From assembly GCA_026671195.1 (NCBI GenBank), contig JAPOHD010000007.1, forward strand, positions 124,001-188,000: 64,000 nt of DNA, given 5' to 3'. Position 1 is the first letter of the stretch. The number at the start of each line of letters is the position of its first letter. Under the pieces are notes generated by a model that made no database searches, was not told the origin of the DNA, and was given only the letters and a program-made list of their open reading frames with translations. Origin of the DNA: Draconibacterium aestuarii (GTDB lineage Bacteria > Bacteroidota > Bacteroidia > Bacteroidales > Prolixibacteraceae). The translations under genes and the position numbers were made by a program. Of the stretch, positions 8,302 to 17,098 are shown piece after piece.

Positions 8302-11244
8302 TTAGTTCTGAATAATAATAAGCCAGCCTTTACGAGCCTCAATATTAATTTTTTGATTCAACTTGAAAGTTTTTTCAGGCTGAAAATCCTCAATTTCCGG
8401 AGCTGTTAATTTTACGTTATCAGCCTTTATGCCTAATGCATCAAAATCGATATTAAGTGAAATTATTTTTGGAGAATCAGAAAAATTACCGATGGACAAA
8501 AGTACTTTCCCTTGATTTTTATACACTGTTACCTTTACACTTTTATCGTTTGTTGTAACTAACGGTTTGTCTTCCCAAAAACCAATCATTTCTGCCTCCT
8601 GAATCTGAAATTCATCCCAAATCTTCCATACCGGACGTGGATCGGCTTTTATTTTATCCGAGGACCACGGTAAACGGGTAGTCATTCCAAATAACATACC
8701 TAACCATCGGTTTCCTCCACCTTGTAACATATCCCCCATTAGTCCATAAGGAATACCTGAGACTTCTACCAACCAGTTTTCAGGAGACATCTTATTATAT
8801 TGGAAACTTTCGCCAAACCACAGTTTATCGAGATAAGGGAAATACTCAGCATATTGAGTTGCCGGTCCTTTTGAAAATCCTGTATTGGAATGCAAATCAA
8901 TCATACAACCAGGTTTTGTTCCGTCAAGTACTTTTCGTATCCGTTTAACGGTTCGTCGATCGTATGATACATCATCGAGATATAATCCATCAATATCAAC
9001 TTTTTCTACCAGCCATTTTAATCCTTCGATGTAGTAGTTATACCAGCGTGAATCACCTGGAGCATTAACAATTGATGCATCAGCACTTTTATCGGGGAAC
9101 CATTGGTACCATTGCGGACGATAACCCGAAACCAGATGCTCCCGTAACCAGGGATAACCTCCTCCCCTGCCATCACCAAGAATTTCATTACCCAGGCTGC
9201 GAAGCGCCCATATCTCGGTAGTGTAGTTCGTAAGTTCACGTATGGTATAATAAATTTTCACTTTTTGTCCTTTTTGATGTAATTTGAATACAAACCACTT
9301 CATTGAGTCCACTGCAACAAAGGGATAATTTATATGTGGATTATATTGATTGGCATGGTGAAGATTAACAATTTTAACTCCGGCCTTAAGATCTTCTTCA
9401 GCTGGCATTGGCTCTCCTCCATTGTGATAGTAACGGTCGGTAAACTGACTTTTATAATTGATATCTTTTACCGGAGTAAGCAACATCGACCATTCAAATA
9501 CTAATTCCTGCCCCTCTTCCATGCCGCGACTGCCTGAATAAACAATTGCCTTCATTTCATTCTTATTGCTTTCGATCCTAAAACCGCCTTTGTTTTCATT
9601 AAACCACGACGTTGGATATTCGGGTCGATACAAATTCAACAACGGCCCACTATAACCTTCTCCGCGCAACTCACACCAGATACCTGCATCAGTGTTCCCC
9701 ATCCAGAAACTATCGTGGGGTCCCTCCCATTTAGCCTCATGTTTTTTAGGGACTGAAATTCCGGGTAATCCCATTCCCATCATATAATTGGCAACATCTT
9801 TTCTGAATGGGATTTCCAGGCGAACATCTTTTAAATAAACCTTTTTAAGCGCCTTCAGTTTCAATTTATAATTAATATAGCCGTCGGATTCGATGGTACC
9901 AACTCCTTCTATCTTAAAATTAGAAGATCTGCTTTCCCATGCGCCCTGCATTACTCCCGGCTTATTTTTCAATAATTGAACATTTTGTGGTTTTGTGAAA
10001 TTTTCTGTACCAGATCCGGTTTCAACAATAAACGCAACAGGGCCATTAAGGATTTCTGTCCCTTTTATATCAAATGAAGCAGGAAACCCCTTTTCCCCTA
10101 AGATCATTGTTTTCCCGGTAAAACCATACTCGTTCTCTCCCAAAACAGAAATCGGCTGGTAGGGTTTTGTGGGTTGCTCGTCAATCCCCAGAGTTGAATT
10201 TAACCAACGCAAACGGGAGTGACGCCAGTTTTCGTTATCACCTCTATCAGCAAGAATTACATCACCAATTTTAATTTGAATGTTTATTTTCTGAGGTGCA
10301 GCATTTTCTGCCAAAACAGTAATTTCGCCACTATACTTCCCACTTTGAACATCTTCAGGAATATCAACACCAATCCACAACGGCTGTACATTTCCTTTCT
10401 CCAGATCAAGCCGTTTTGTAAATGGCTTTCCGTAAGGATCTGTTCCGCCGGTATTGAAACAGGTTAGTGACGAAGCCGGAATCTTAACATTACCGTTCTT
10501 TAATGATGTGAACTCAACTTTTAAGTCTGACAAATCTTTCTGCCCCGCATAAACACCAAGCTGTAACGCATAATATTCATTCTTATGTGCTTCGCCTTCA
10601 AATTGGTTTGATGGTCCTGAAAGCACCCATTTTTGGGGTATCTCATCCAGCATACGGATTGGATATTTACGGTCCTCCGGAAAAACAAGGAAATCGTTTT
10701 TGTAAATATCAAGCAATGAATCTTTTTCGGACTGAAGTGCAATTACCTCCATTGGATAGAAACTATCAAAACTGCTACGCGACTGAAATTCCTGCAACCT
10801 TGCTTTTTTGATATTTTCATTTTTTTTTGTTTTTCCCAGCCAATTTTGATCCGGTGCCTCTTCCGGTTTTAAGTATCCTTTGTTATAAAATCCATAATTC
10901 TCCTGCACATCATATGGCAGATAATAAAAAAAGTACTTACCGGCCTTTTCGACCGGTCCAAACGTTAAGTGGCACCGTTCGTTGTCTACATGAATACGGT
11001 TAATGTTTTTTACTTTATCTCCACTTTCGTGAATGATGATAAACCTCTTTTGTTCAGGCGCCCTGTCATGCCTACGCCATAAAATATCGAGTGACACTGC
11101 CTCTGCCGGTTCATCAATTTCTAATATCGCACGATGGTTTCCCAAATTTTCAGGCCAAAGAGTATCCGATACAGAGTATTTGGGCTGTTCTCCTTCAGAA
11201 CAACTGTAAAACAGGAAAAAAATAATTATTGCAATATATCTCAT
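8302..11244 (-). CDS. large lipoprotein glycosidase-like protein, GH123/DUF6067-like
   Basis: 980 residues with a lipobox (LFYSCSE) at the start. The N-terminal half (about 20-480) looks like beta-sandwich modules. The C-terminal part (about 600-900) looks like a TIM-barrel catalytic region, with IDGLYLDDVSYDRR at 751-764 and CMIDLHSNTGF near 779-789. This arrangement and the acidic LYLDD strand end recall the GH123-like proteins often labelled DUF6067 in Bacteroidota PULs. I base this on pattern memory, not a search, and the substrate is unknown. GH123 proper is a beta-N-acetylgalactosaminidase, but that activity should not be assumed here. It lies between the GH3 remnant (46 bases) and GH43 (27 bases) and is probably co-transcribed with GH43. 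Confidence 0.6.
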   Translation of the reverse strand: MRYIAIIIFFLFYSCSEGEQPKYSVSDTLWPENLGNHRAILEIDEPAEAVSLDILWRRHDRAPEQKRFIIIHESGDKVKNINRIHVDNERCHLTFGPVEKAGKYFFYYLPYDVQENYGFYNKGYLKPEEAPDQNWLGKTKKNENIKKARLQEFQSRSSFDSFYPMEVIALQSEKDSLLDIYKNDFLVFPEDRKYPIRMLDEIPQKWVLSGPSNQFEGEAHKNEYYALQLGVYAGQKDLSDLKVEFTSLKNGNVKIPASSLTCFNTGGTDPYGKPFTKRLDLEKGNVQPLWIGVDIPEDVQSGKYSGEITVLAENAAPQKINIQIKIGDVILADRGDNENWRHSRLRWLNSTLGIDEQPTKPYQPISVLGENEYGFTGKTMILGEKGFPASFDIKGTEILNGPVAFIVETGSGTENFTKPQNVQLLKNKPGVMQGAWESRSSNFKIEGVGTIESDGYINYKLKLKALKKVYLKDVRLEIPFRKDVANYMMGMGLPGISVPKKHEAKWEGPHDSFWMGNTDAGIWCELRGEGYSGPLLNLYRPEYPTSWFNENKGGFRIESNKNEMKAIVYSGSRGMEEGQELVFEWSMLLTPVKDINYKSQFTDRYYHNGGEPMPAEEDLKAGVKIVNLHHANQYNPHINYPFVAVDSMKWFVFKLHQKGQKVKIYYTIRELTNYTTEIWALRSLGNEILGDGRGGGYPWLREHLVSGYRPQWYQWFPDKSADASIVNAPGDSRWYNYYIEGLKWLVEKVDIDGLYLDDVSYDRRTVKRIRKVLDGTKPGCMIDLHSNTGFSKGPATQYAEYFPYLDKLWFGESFQYNKMSPENWLVEVSGIPYGLMGDMLQGGGNRWLGMLFGMTTRLPWSSDKIKADPRPVWKIWDEFQIQEAEMIGFWEDKPLVTTNDKSVKVTVYKNQGKVLLSIGNFSDSPKIISLNIDFDALGIKADNVKLTAPEIEDFQPEKTFKLNQKINIEARKGWLIIIQN

Positions 11245-11290
11245 CTTGTTTATGGTTTTAATGTTTACTTCAGATATTTCTTTCAGTTAT

Positions 11291-11533
11291 CTATTCAAAT
11301 TTCACGACTGACTTTTGAAAAATGTGCTCAGACGAATTTCCGACCATAATTTCAAACTCACCGGGTTCAACCACATAATTCATACTTCTGTCCCAAATCC
11401 CCAATTCATTGTATGTAATTTCGAAATCAATAGTTTTTGATTCTCCCGGCCGTAAATCAATCTTTTTAAATCCTTTTAAAACTTTTACCGGTGTGGCTAC
11501 AGAACTCTCATTATCGTTAACATACAATTGATT
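11291..11533 (-). pseudogene. C-terminal remnant of a GH3 enzyme (fibronectin-III-like domain)
   Basis: About 80 codons reading from QLYVNDNESS to a normal stop at 11291. They align over their whole length with the C-terminus of the intact GH3 at 43548-45911: TPVKVLKGFKKIDLRPGES here against TPVKLLKGFQKIELQPGES there, then VVEPGEFEI against VVEPGDFEV. The catalytic domains are missing and there is no start. Upstream the frame is joined to a different decayed gene (11534-12096). The likely cause is one large deletion that removed most of a GH3 gene and the end of its upstream neighbour. Confidence 0.85.
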
Positions 11534-12096
11534 CGTTCAGTTAGCTGCGTGACTGGCTGGTATGGTCTTCCTCGTTCTCACGGTTATAAGCAGGAGAAAT
11601 AAGTTCGACAGCAATTTTTTCCAACAGGTTCTCAAATTTGTACCAGCCCAAAGATTTTCAGCATAAACAAAAGTAGTCAACTTTGCTTCGTTCTCCCACT
11701 CAAGAACACAAGTAGCCATTTCAATTTCGAGCCTGACCGTTTTGACTTCACCCAACGCATTAATATCAAACCCGAGTGCTCACCCGGCGTTTTTCGAAGG
11801 TACGGCAACCTTGCTGTATGACGAGTCAAACTCTTTTTTAAATAATGTCATATTTATCTTCTGTCTAATGTTTATGTACATTCTGAAAATTCCATTTGTT
11901 AAGATCCGTCCCTTTCATAGGGCGTAAATCCCAAAGTTCGGCCAGGCCGAGCGAAAAACGCAGATTCCCGTTTTTTTTGCCAAACGAGATTCCCTACTAT
12001 TCCGTTTCCAAGCGGTATAGCCTCGTCCCAGGTTTGAGCTAATTCCGGGAATTCAAGGTTTTGTCCCGGGAATCGAGTGTTCACTATTTTAATCAC
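11534..12096 (-). pseudogene. N-terminal remnant of a GH95-like enzyme, multiple frameshifts
   Basis: Three frames together give a GH95-like N-terminus. AQTWDEAIPLGNGIVGNLVW is in one frame (to about 11990). After a shift at the A-run come GNLRFSL and ELWDLRPMKGTDLNKWNF. Later come LGEVKTVRLEIEMATCVLEW, LTTFVYAENL and, shifted again, GWYKFENLLEKIAVELISPAYN. It then stops at the junction with the GH3 remnant. No signal peptide is seen. It begins at the very end of the GH2 gene, overlapping its stop by a few bases. The decay is too strong for function. Together with 11291-11533 it marks a deletion scar of two glycosidase genes. Confidence 0.8.
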
Positions 12097-14944
12097 ACAA
12101 TAATATTATTCTTCCTTCAGGTGTTCCTTTCAGTTTGATCCGCTTTTGATAGTTGTTCCACAACAGGCTATTGTAATCCCATAAGTCGTTAATGATAATT
12201 GTATTGATCCCATCTATTTTATCAAACCGGCAGGCCTGACTTCCATCTGAAAAAACTTTAACTGTCGAATTTGATACCGATAATGACCAGGAATAGATAT
12301 TTTCTTTTAACGACCGAACAATATTTGTATATGAAGGTTTTTCTTCCTGACCGAAATAATAAAAACTTGTTGGATCAAATGCCCAATTGTGTTCTGGTTT
12401 TTCTCTGTAATTCATTTTTGTTTTTTCAGAGAGTAGTACCTCGCCTTTTGCCGCACCCAAATCATTTTCAGGATATACCGTAAAGTATGCATTCCTGTCC
12501 CAATCCATTTTATTAAAGCTTTCACCGGTATAAAATTTAATACCAACTTCCTGAATATATATATCCGTGGGCGCATCACTAATTTTATAACGAATATCCA
12601 ACAATCCGTTCTCGTCAATTTGAACCGTGAATCCGGCAGATATTTTGTCATAGGTTCCCGTTGTATGCAGGGTGGCTATCCCATCATTCACTTCAAATTT
12701 AAAACTACTTTGCTTCCAGTTTTTTGCATAATCATCTATTCTGAAATTTGTGCCCTGATTTTTTTCCCCGGGAAATTTCAAATTGATGTAAGGCCCTGAT
12801 TTCAATAAAAGTTCATTATTCACTTTCAAATCTTCGATTAAACCTGTATTCTTGTTCAATTTCAACTTGAAACGCTCGCCTGCAATAAAAACAACACTAT
12901 CTGTTTCATTAACATTAAGTTTTCCTTTTGAGCAAACGGGTAACTCCACCTTTTTTTCACCCAGTTGCAGGTTATATTCATCTACCAAAATGGTATCATT
13001 TGAATAGAACTTTATGTTTAATTTCTCATCAAAATTCCAGTGTGCCGGCGGAAATACGAGTTGTCCTTTCTTATGTGGCTCCAGATTTACTTGCTCTAAT
13101 TCACCGGTTTGCTCCCCGTATTTCCAGACTATTTTCAACTCAGAAAAATTAGTATGGTCAAACCGGTTATGCACAGGAATAATAAGTTTGTCATTTGGCA
13201 GAAAATCCTGTACTACCTTGGTGTAAATTTTAGTAGGAGAATAAGACTTTTTAGTTGCCCAGAACTCTGGTTTCCTGCGACGCCATGTATCCACAATCCC
13301 CCATTCTCCATACCCTACAGTTTCTTTGGGAAGCATAAAGGTTTCATCAAGAAAACACCAGATAGCTCCTCCCAGTCCACCTTCTACTTCAAAAATGTTT
13401 GTCCACATACTATCCAAAGTGTGAGCCCAAAAACTACGCACATTGGGATCTTCTCTTAACTCAAATTTGTTGTAACAGGCAACGTGTGCCCATTCATCAA
13501 AAATGGCAGGCATCCCGGGATATTCAAAACCTTTTATAGTAACTTCTTTATACCTTGCATTAGTACCACGCCAGTCGGGATAGTGGCTACTAAAAATGTC
13601 AAAAGCCTGAGCACCATCGGGGACATATTGAGGGTAACTAAAAATAACCGGTCGGGTTTTGTCGTTCTTTTTTACCCAGTTGTATGATTTTTGGAAATTA
13701 TCGCCAAATCGATTTTCATTACCAATGGACCAAATAATTATACATGCATGATTCCGATGATTCTGTACCATTTCTTCGCATTGGGAAAGATACTGAGTCC
13801 ATTCAGGATCAGAACGTGTCGCATCAATTGAATTATATTCCCCGGAGCGATTCGTCGCCACAAAACATACGGCACTTTCATCTTCAACATAAAGTCCATA
13901 GCGATCGCAATACTCAAGAAACTTTTCAGATGGTGGATAATGGGAAGTTCGGATAAAGTTGATATTTGCTTCTTTTGCCAGCAAAACATCCTGTAGATCG
14001 TATTCAGGAGTACTCATCCTCCCAAGAGTTGGATGAACATCATGGCGGCAAGCTCCCCGAAGTTTCACCGGTTTGCCATTAACGAGAAGTTTATTCCCAT
14101 CTATTTTTACTTCACGGAAACCTATGTCTTCTGATTTTTTCAAAATTTCTTCTTTCCCATCGAAAAGTATTGTGACCAAGGTGTACAAATTCGGGTGTTC
14201 CGCATCCCATTTCTCCGGGTTCTCAACCTGAATCTGAAATTGTCCTGACTTTGAGCTTGTTTCCTGTTCAAGTGATTTAACCAGCTTGCCATCTTTGCTA
14301 AACAAATCAATTTTTATTTTTGAAGGAGAATCCTGCTTCAGCTCATAAAAAACTTTTAAATCTGCATTTTGATAACTTTTGTCCAACTCTGTTTCAAAAT
14401 ACAATAGTTTGAAATTTTGCTTCGGTAACGCAGTCAGTTCCACATCGCGAAGTATTCCTCCAATCTGATGTTTTGCATAACCACTTGCATATGAAATATC
14501 GTTGGTTTTATCGCAAACCTCAACTTTTAATTCAACTTCTTCTCCGGGTCTAACAAGCTCTGTTATATCGCATGTCCATTTTGTAAAGCCACCGCTGTGG
14601 TCGCGAACATAAGTGCCATTCACCCAACAACGTGCATAACTGTACACACCATAAAAGTTTATACCGATTTGTTTTCCGGAATAATCAGAAGGAACAGTAA
14701 ATGTAGTTTTGTATGTGTAAGTTTTATCGTGTTTTATGGCAAATCCCTGCATTTGCAGTTCACCAGGCACCTGTACATCCGACCAGTTTTTTTCATCCAT
14801 GGAAAACTGCCATGTACCATTTAGCGAAACGACGGGAGTTTTTACATCTTTTACCCATATCTTTGTTAAAACATTATTCCTGCTATTGCAGGCAAAAGAA
14901 GCCAAAAGGATTCCAATTATCGTTAAACATTTGAATACTTTCAT
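12089..14944 (-). CDS. GH2 family beta-glycosidase, likely beta-galactosidase-type, lipoprotein
   Basis: 951 residues. A lipobox (LLASFAC) gives a lipid-anchored export signal. The order is a sugar-binding beta-sandwich (about 30-175), an immunoglobulin-like domain (about 180-280), a TIM barrel (about 285-580) and C-terminal beta domains. GH2 signatures are INFIRTSHYPPSEKFLEYCD, the acid/base E410 in WSIGNENRFG, and a probable nucleophile E484 in PAIFDEWAH. GH2 includes beta-galactosidases, beta-glucuronidases and beta-mannosidases. The length and C-terminal layout favour a beta-galactosidase-type enzyme, but the specificity is open. It follows GH29 by 209 bases and precedes the deletion scar. 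Confidence 0.88.
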   Translation of the reverse strand: MKVFKCLTIIGILLASFACNSRNNVLTKIWVKDVKTPVVSLNGTWQFSMDEKNWSDVQVPGELQMQGFAIKHDKTYTYKTTFTVPSDYSGKQIGINFYGVYSYARCWVNGTYVRDHSGGFTKWTCDITELVRPGEEVELKVEVCDKTNDISYASGYAKHQIGGILRDVELTALPKQNFKLLYFETELDKSYQNADLKVFYELKQDSPSKIKIDLFSKDGKLVKSLEQETSSKSGQFQIQVENPEKWDAEHPNLYTLVTILFDGKEEILKKSEDIGFREVKIDGNKLLVNGKPVKLRGACRHDVHPTLGRMSTPEYDLQDVLLAKEANINFIRTSHYPPSEKFLEYCDRYGLYVEDESAVCFVATNRSGEYNSIDATRSDPEWTQYLSQCEEMVQNHRNHACIIIWSIGNENRFGDNFQKSYNWVKKNDKTRPVIFSYPQYVPDGAQAFDIFSSHYPDWRGTNARYKEVTIKGFEYPGMPAIFDEWAHVACYNKFELREDPNVRSFWAHTLDSMWTNIFEVEGGLGGAIWCFLDETFMLPKETVGYGEWGIVDTWRRRKPEFWATKKSYSPTKIYTKVVQDFLPNDKLIIPVHNRFDHTNFSELKIVWKYGEQTGELEQVNLEPHKKGQLVFPPAHWNFDEKLNIKFYSNDTILVDEYNLQLGEKKVELPVCSKGKLNVNETDSVVFIAGERFKLKLNKNTGLIEDLKVNNELLLKSGPYINLKFPGEKNQGTNFRIDDYAKNWKQSSFKFEVNDGIATLHTTGTYDKISAGFTVQIDENGLLDIRYKISDAPTDIYIQEVGIKFYTGESFNKMDWDRNAYFTVYPENDLGAAKGEVLLSEKTKMNYREKPEHNWAFDPTSFYYFGQEEKPSYTNIVRSLKENIYSWSLSVSNSTVKVFSDGSQACRFDKIDGINTIIINDLWDYNSLLWNNYQKRIKLKGTPEGRIILLCD

Positions 14945-15153
14945 ATAATATCAATTAGCAAGTACTTTTATTTTTTTATAATATTTATTCAAAAACAAGC
15001 TCAAAAGTAAGTATAATCTGACTTTGTTACCAGACGTATATTTACTATTGCTTACACTATATTTTCCTGTTCCCTCATTTGTATTTGATGGTTTAACTGA
15101 AACCTCAAAACCACATCTTCCAGCTCACCCGGAACAAACAGATAAAATTCTGG

Positions 15154-16842
15154 TCAGTATGTAATTCTGCGTAACTGAATATCTCCTATCGATGAACCAC
15201 CTGTTGACTTCGCCTGAACCTTAAAAATTGTTTTAAAATCATCAAGCGTTTGTTGGGATCGGGTAATGAAAAACCGATAGGGCTTAGCCTTTATCAGTTC
15301 CGGATGCTCCTGCCCGTATATATTTAATTTCCAGTCTTTAAATTCCAATCCGGAGCCTCTAACGGAACGGTCTCGCGCAATCGTACGAAAGAATAGCTCG
15401 TATTCTCCAATTTCATTGACATAAGGTGTCAGGTCTATTTCATAATCCGAAAATTCCTTACCAAAAGTATCTTGATCCCATCCTCCCAGGCGAATAATCT
15501 CCTCTTTTTGTTCATTTAGTTCCATATCAACTCCTACATGATACACAGCAAATGTTCGGATACGGGGCTTGTCTTTTGATTCGAGAATAGTCAGACGGAT
15601 ATAGCATGCCTCAACCGAATTTAAAAAGTCTATTTTCTTATTTCCTATCGAAGTGCCTTCAACAACTTTTTGCCAGTTTTTTGCATCAGAAGATGTTTCC
15701 ACCTGATATTTCAAAACACGCTGCCCGTATTCCAGTTTTTCCTGGAGGACTACATGGTCGATGGATTCCGATTGTTTCAATTTCAATGTTATTACTTTAC
15801 CGTTACCACTTGTACTGCCTACAGGATAATCAAAACGTCTACGAATTTCTTCGCCGAATTCTTTATAACGCGCCACATGGGCACTAGGAATGAGGCCGGT
15901 TGTGTCTGGTGTAGAATTAAGCAAAAGTACAGAGCCGCGGCCAACCGATTTGTAGTATAAATCAACAAACTGTTCACGTGTCATCATCAGGGAATCGGTT
16001 CCCGGAGCCCAAAACCATTTATGACCTCCGTTTTTCAGGAAGGGAACATCACATTCGATAGGAGCATAAGCATCTCCATCAGATGTAGAGTGGAAGGCAG
16101 TTGATACGCCAGTTTTTAAATCTGCCGAATCAAGCGTTGCCCAGTTGGGATCCGGGGCAATGCCATCTTCATTGCCTACCCAGCGTAAGTTTGTCAGGGG
16201 GCTTTGTAAAACAACTGCTTCATCAAGGTGCGGAGTCAGGATGTCGTCAATGTAAATTTTACAACTTCCATCGAACCATATTTCGCGAATGGGACCGTAG
16301 TTGTTCCAAACTTCTTTCAACTGAGTACGCAATACTTTATTGTATGCCTCTTGTTTTGACGGATCAGTAGTAATACCGCCGCTGCCAATGCCTGCACCCC
16401 AGTCGCCATCACCAGGATAAACATAAACACCGAGATCAAGACCATATTTTTTGCACGACTCAGATACTTCCCTGAGAATATCCCTTTTAATAGGCGTATT
16501 CATTGAATTGTTGTGTGTAGTTTGCGTATCCCACCAACAAAATCCGCCAACGTGTTTCGCCACAAAAAGAATCATTTTGGCATCCCAGCTTTTAGCCACT
16601 TCGCACCACTGGTCGGTATTAAGTTGGGTAGGATTAATCCGCTCCAGGGGCGTGGTTAAATTATCGTACTCGCGGTGCTGCCAGGTAGCAGGGCCAAAAT
16701 GAACAAACATAATTCGTTCAGTATCTAACCAGTGTAACTGAACTTTCGATGGTATTGGATTTGTTGATTTATCCTTACTACTTGAATAAAATGGTAGAAA
16801 GAATAAGAAAGCAAAGAATAAAAAGGTTGTTTTCATTGTCAT
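15154..16842 (-). CDS. GH29 alpha-L-fucosidase with C-terminal beta-sandwich domains
   Basis: 562 residues, exported by an N-terminal signal peptide (hydrophobic to about residue 20). The GH29 TIM barrel spans about 35-335: HWLDTERIMFVHFG, the histidine motif AKHVGGFCWW, and the probable nucleophile D191 in REIWFDGSC. This retaining enzyme removes alpha-linked L-fucose. After the barrel, about 345-435 looks like an F5/8-type carbohydrate-binding domain (VETSSDAKNWQKV), and about 440-560 is a further beta-rich module. The frame runs on past the stop for about 30 codons (PEFYLFVPGELEDVV, ending about 15055). This may be chance or an old tail. The gene lies 209 bases upstream of GH2. Confidence 0.9.
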   Translation of the reverse strand: MTMKTTFLFFAFLFFLPFYSSSKDKSTNPIPSKVQLHWLDTERIMFVHFGPATWQHREYDNLTTPLERINPTQLNTDQWCEVAKSWDAKMILFVAKHVGGFCWWDTQTTHNNSMNTPIKRDILREVSESCKKYGLDLGVYVYPGDGDWGAGIGSGGITTDPSKQEAYNKVLRTQLKEVWNNYGPIREIWFDGSCKIYIDDILTPHLDEAVVLQSPLTNLRWVGNEDGIAPDPNWATLDSADLKTGVSTAFHSTSDGDAYAPIECDVPFLKNGGHKWFWAPGTDSLMMTREQFVDLYYKSVGRGSVLLLNSTPDTTGLIPSAHVARYKEFGEEIRRRFDYPVGSTSGNGKVITLKLKQSESIDHVVLQEKLEYGQRVLKYQVETSSDAKNWQKVVEGTSIGNKKIDFLNSVEACYIRLTILESKDKPRIRTFAVYHVGVDMELNEQKEEIIRLGGWDQDTFGKEFSDYEIDLTPYVNEIGEYELFFRTIARDRSVRGSGLEFKDWKLNIYGQEHPELIKAKPYRFFITRSQQTLDDFKTIFKVQAKSTGGSSIGDIQLRRITY

Positions 16843-17098
16843 AATATTATAATTTTAAGAAATCAATTAATAGTGGATACTTTAAAAGCCACAGGCTGTT
16901 AGTTGTTTTTAATTAAGTCTTTTGATATCCATTTAATCGTATTTTGCATATAATTTCTCTAAGAAACATCTTGTCAGATAGGGAGATTAGTGCTTTTGTT
17001 TTAACTAAAATCAATCGTTAAATCTAATCGTTATGATATAACTTAAAAATTCAAATTATTTTTTTGAGGCGGTTTTAATCCCGGCATTAAGACAAAAG

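Noticed and set aside
15055-15153. Read-through tail of GH29 after its stop
   Set aside because: About 30 codons in frame (PEFYLFVPGELEDVV) look protein-like but match nothing I know; too short to support.
16843-17098. Possible small gene or RNA between GH29 and the GH95-like pseudogene
   Set aside because: A+T-rich, no frame, no clear hairpin with T-run; probably only promoter and leader of GH29.
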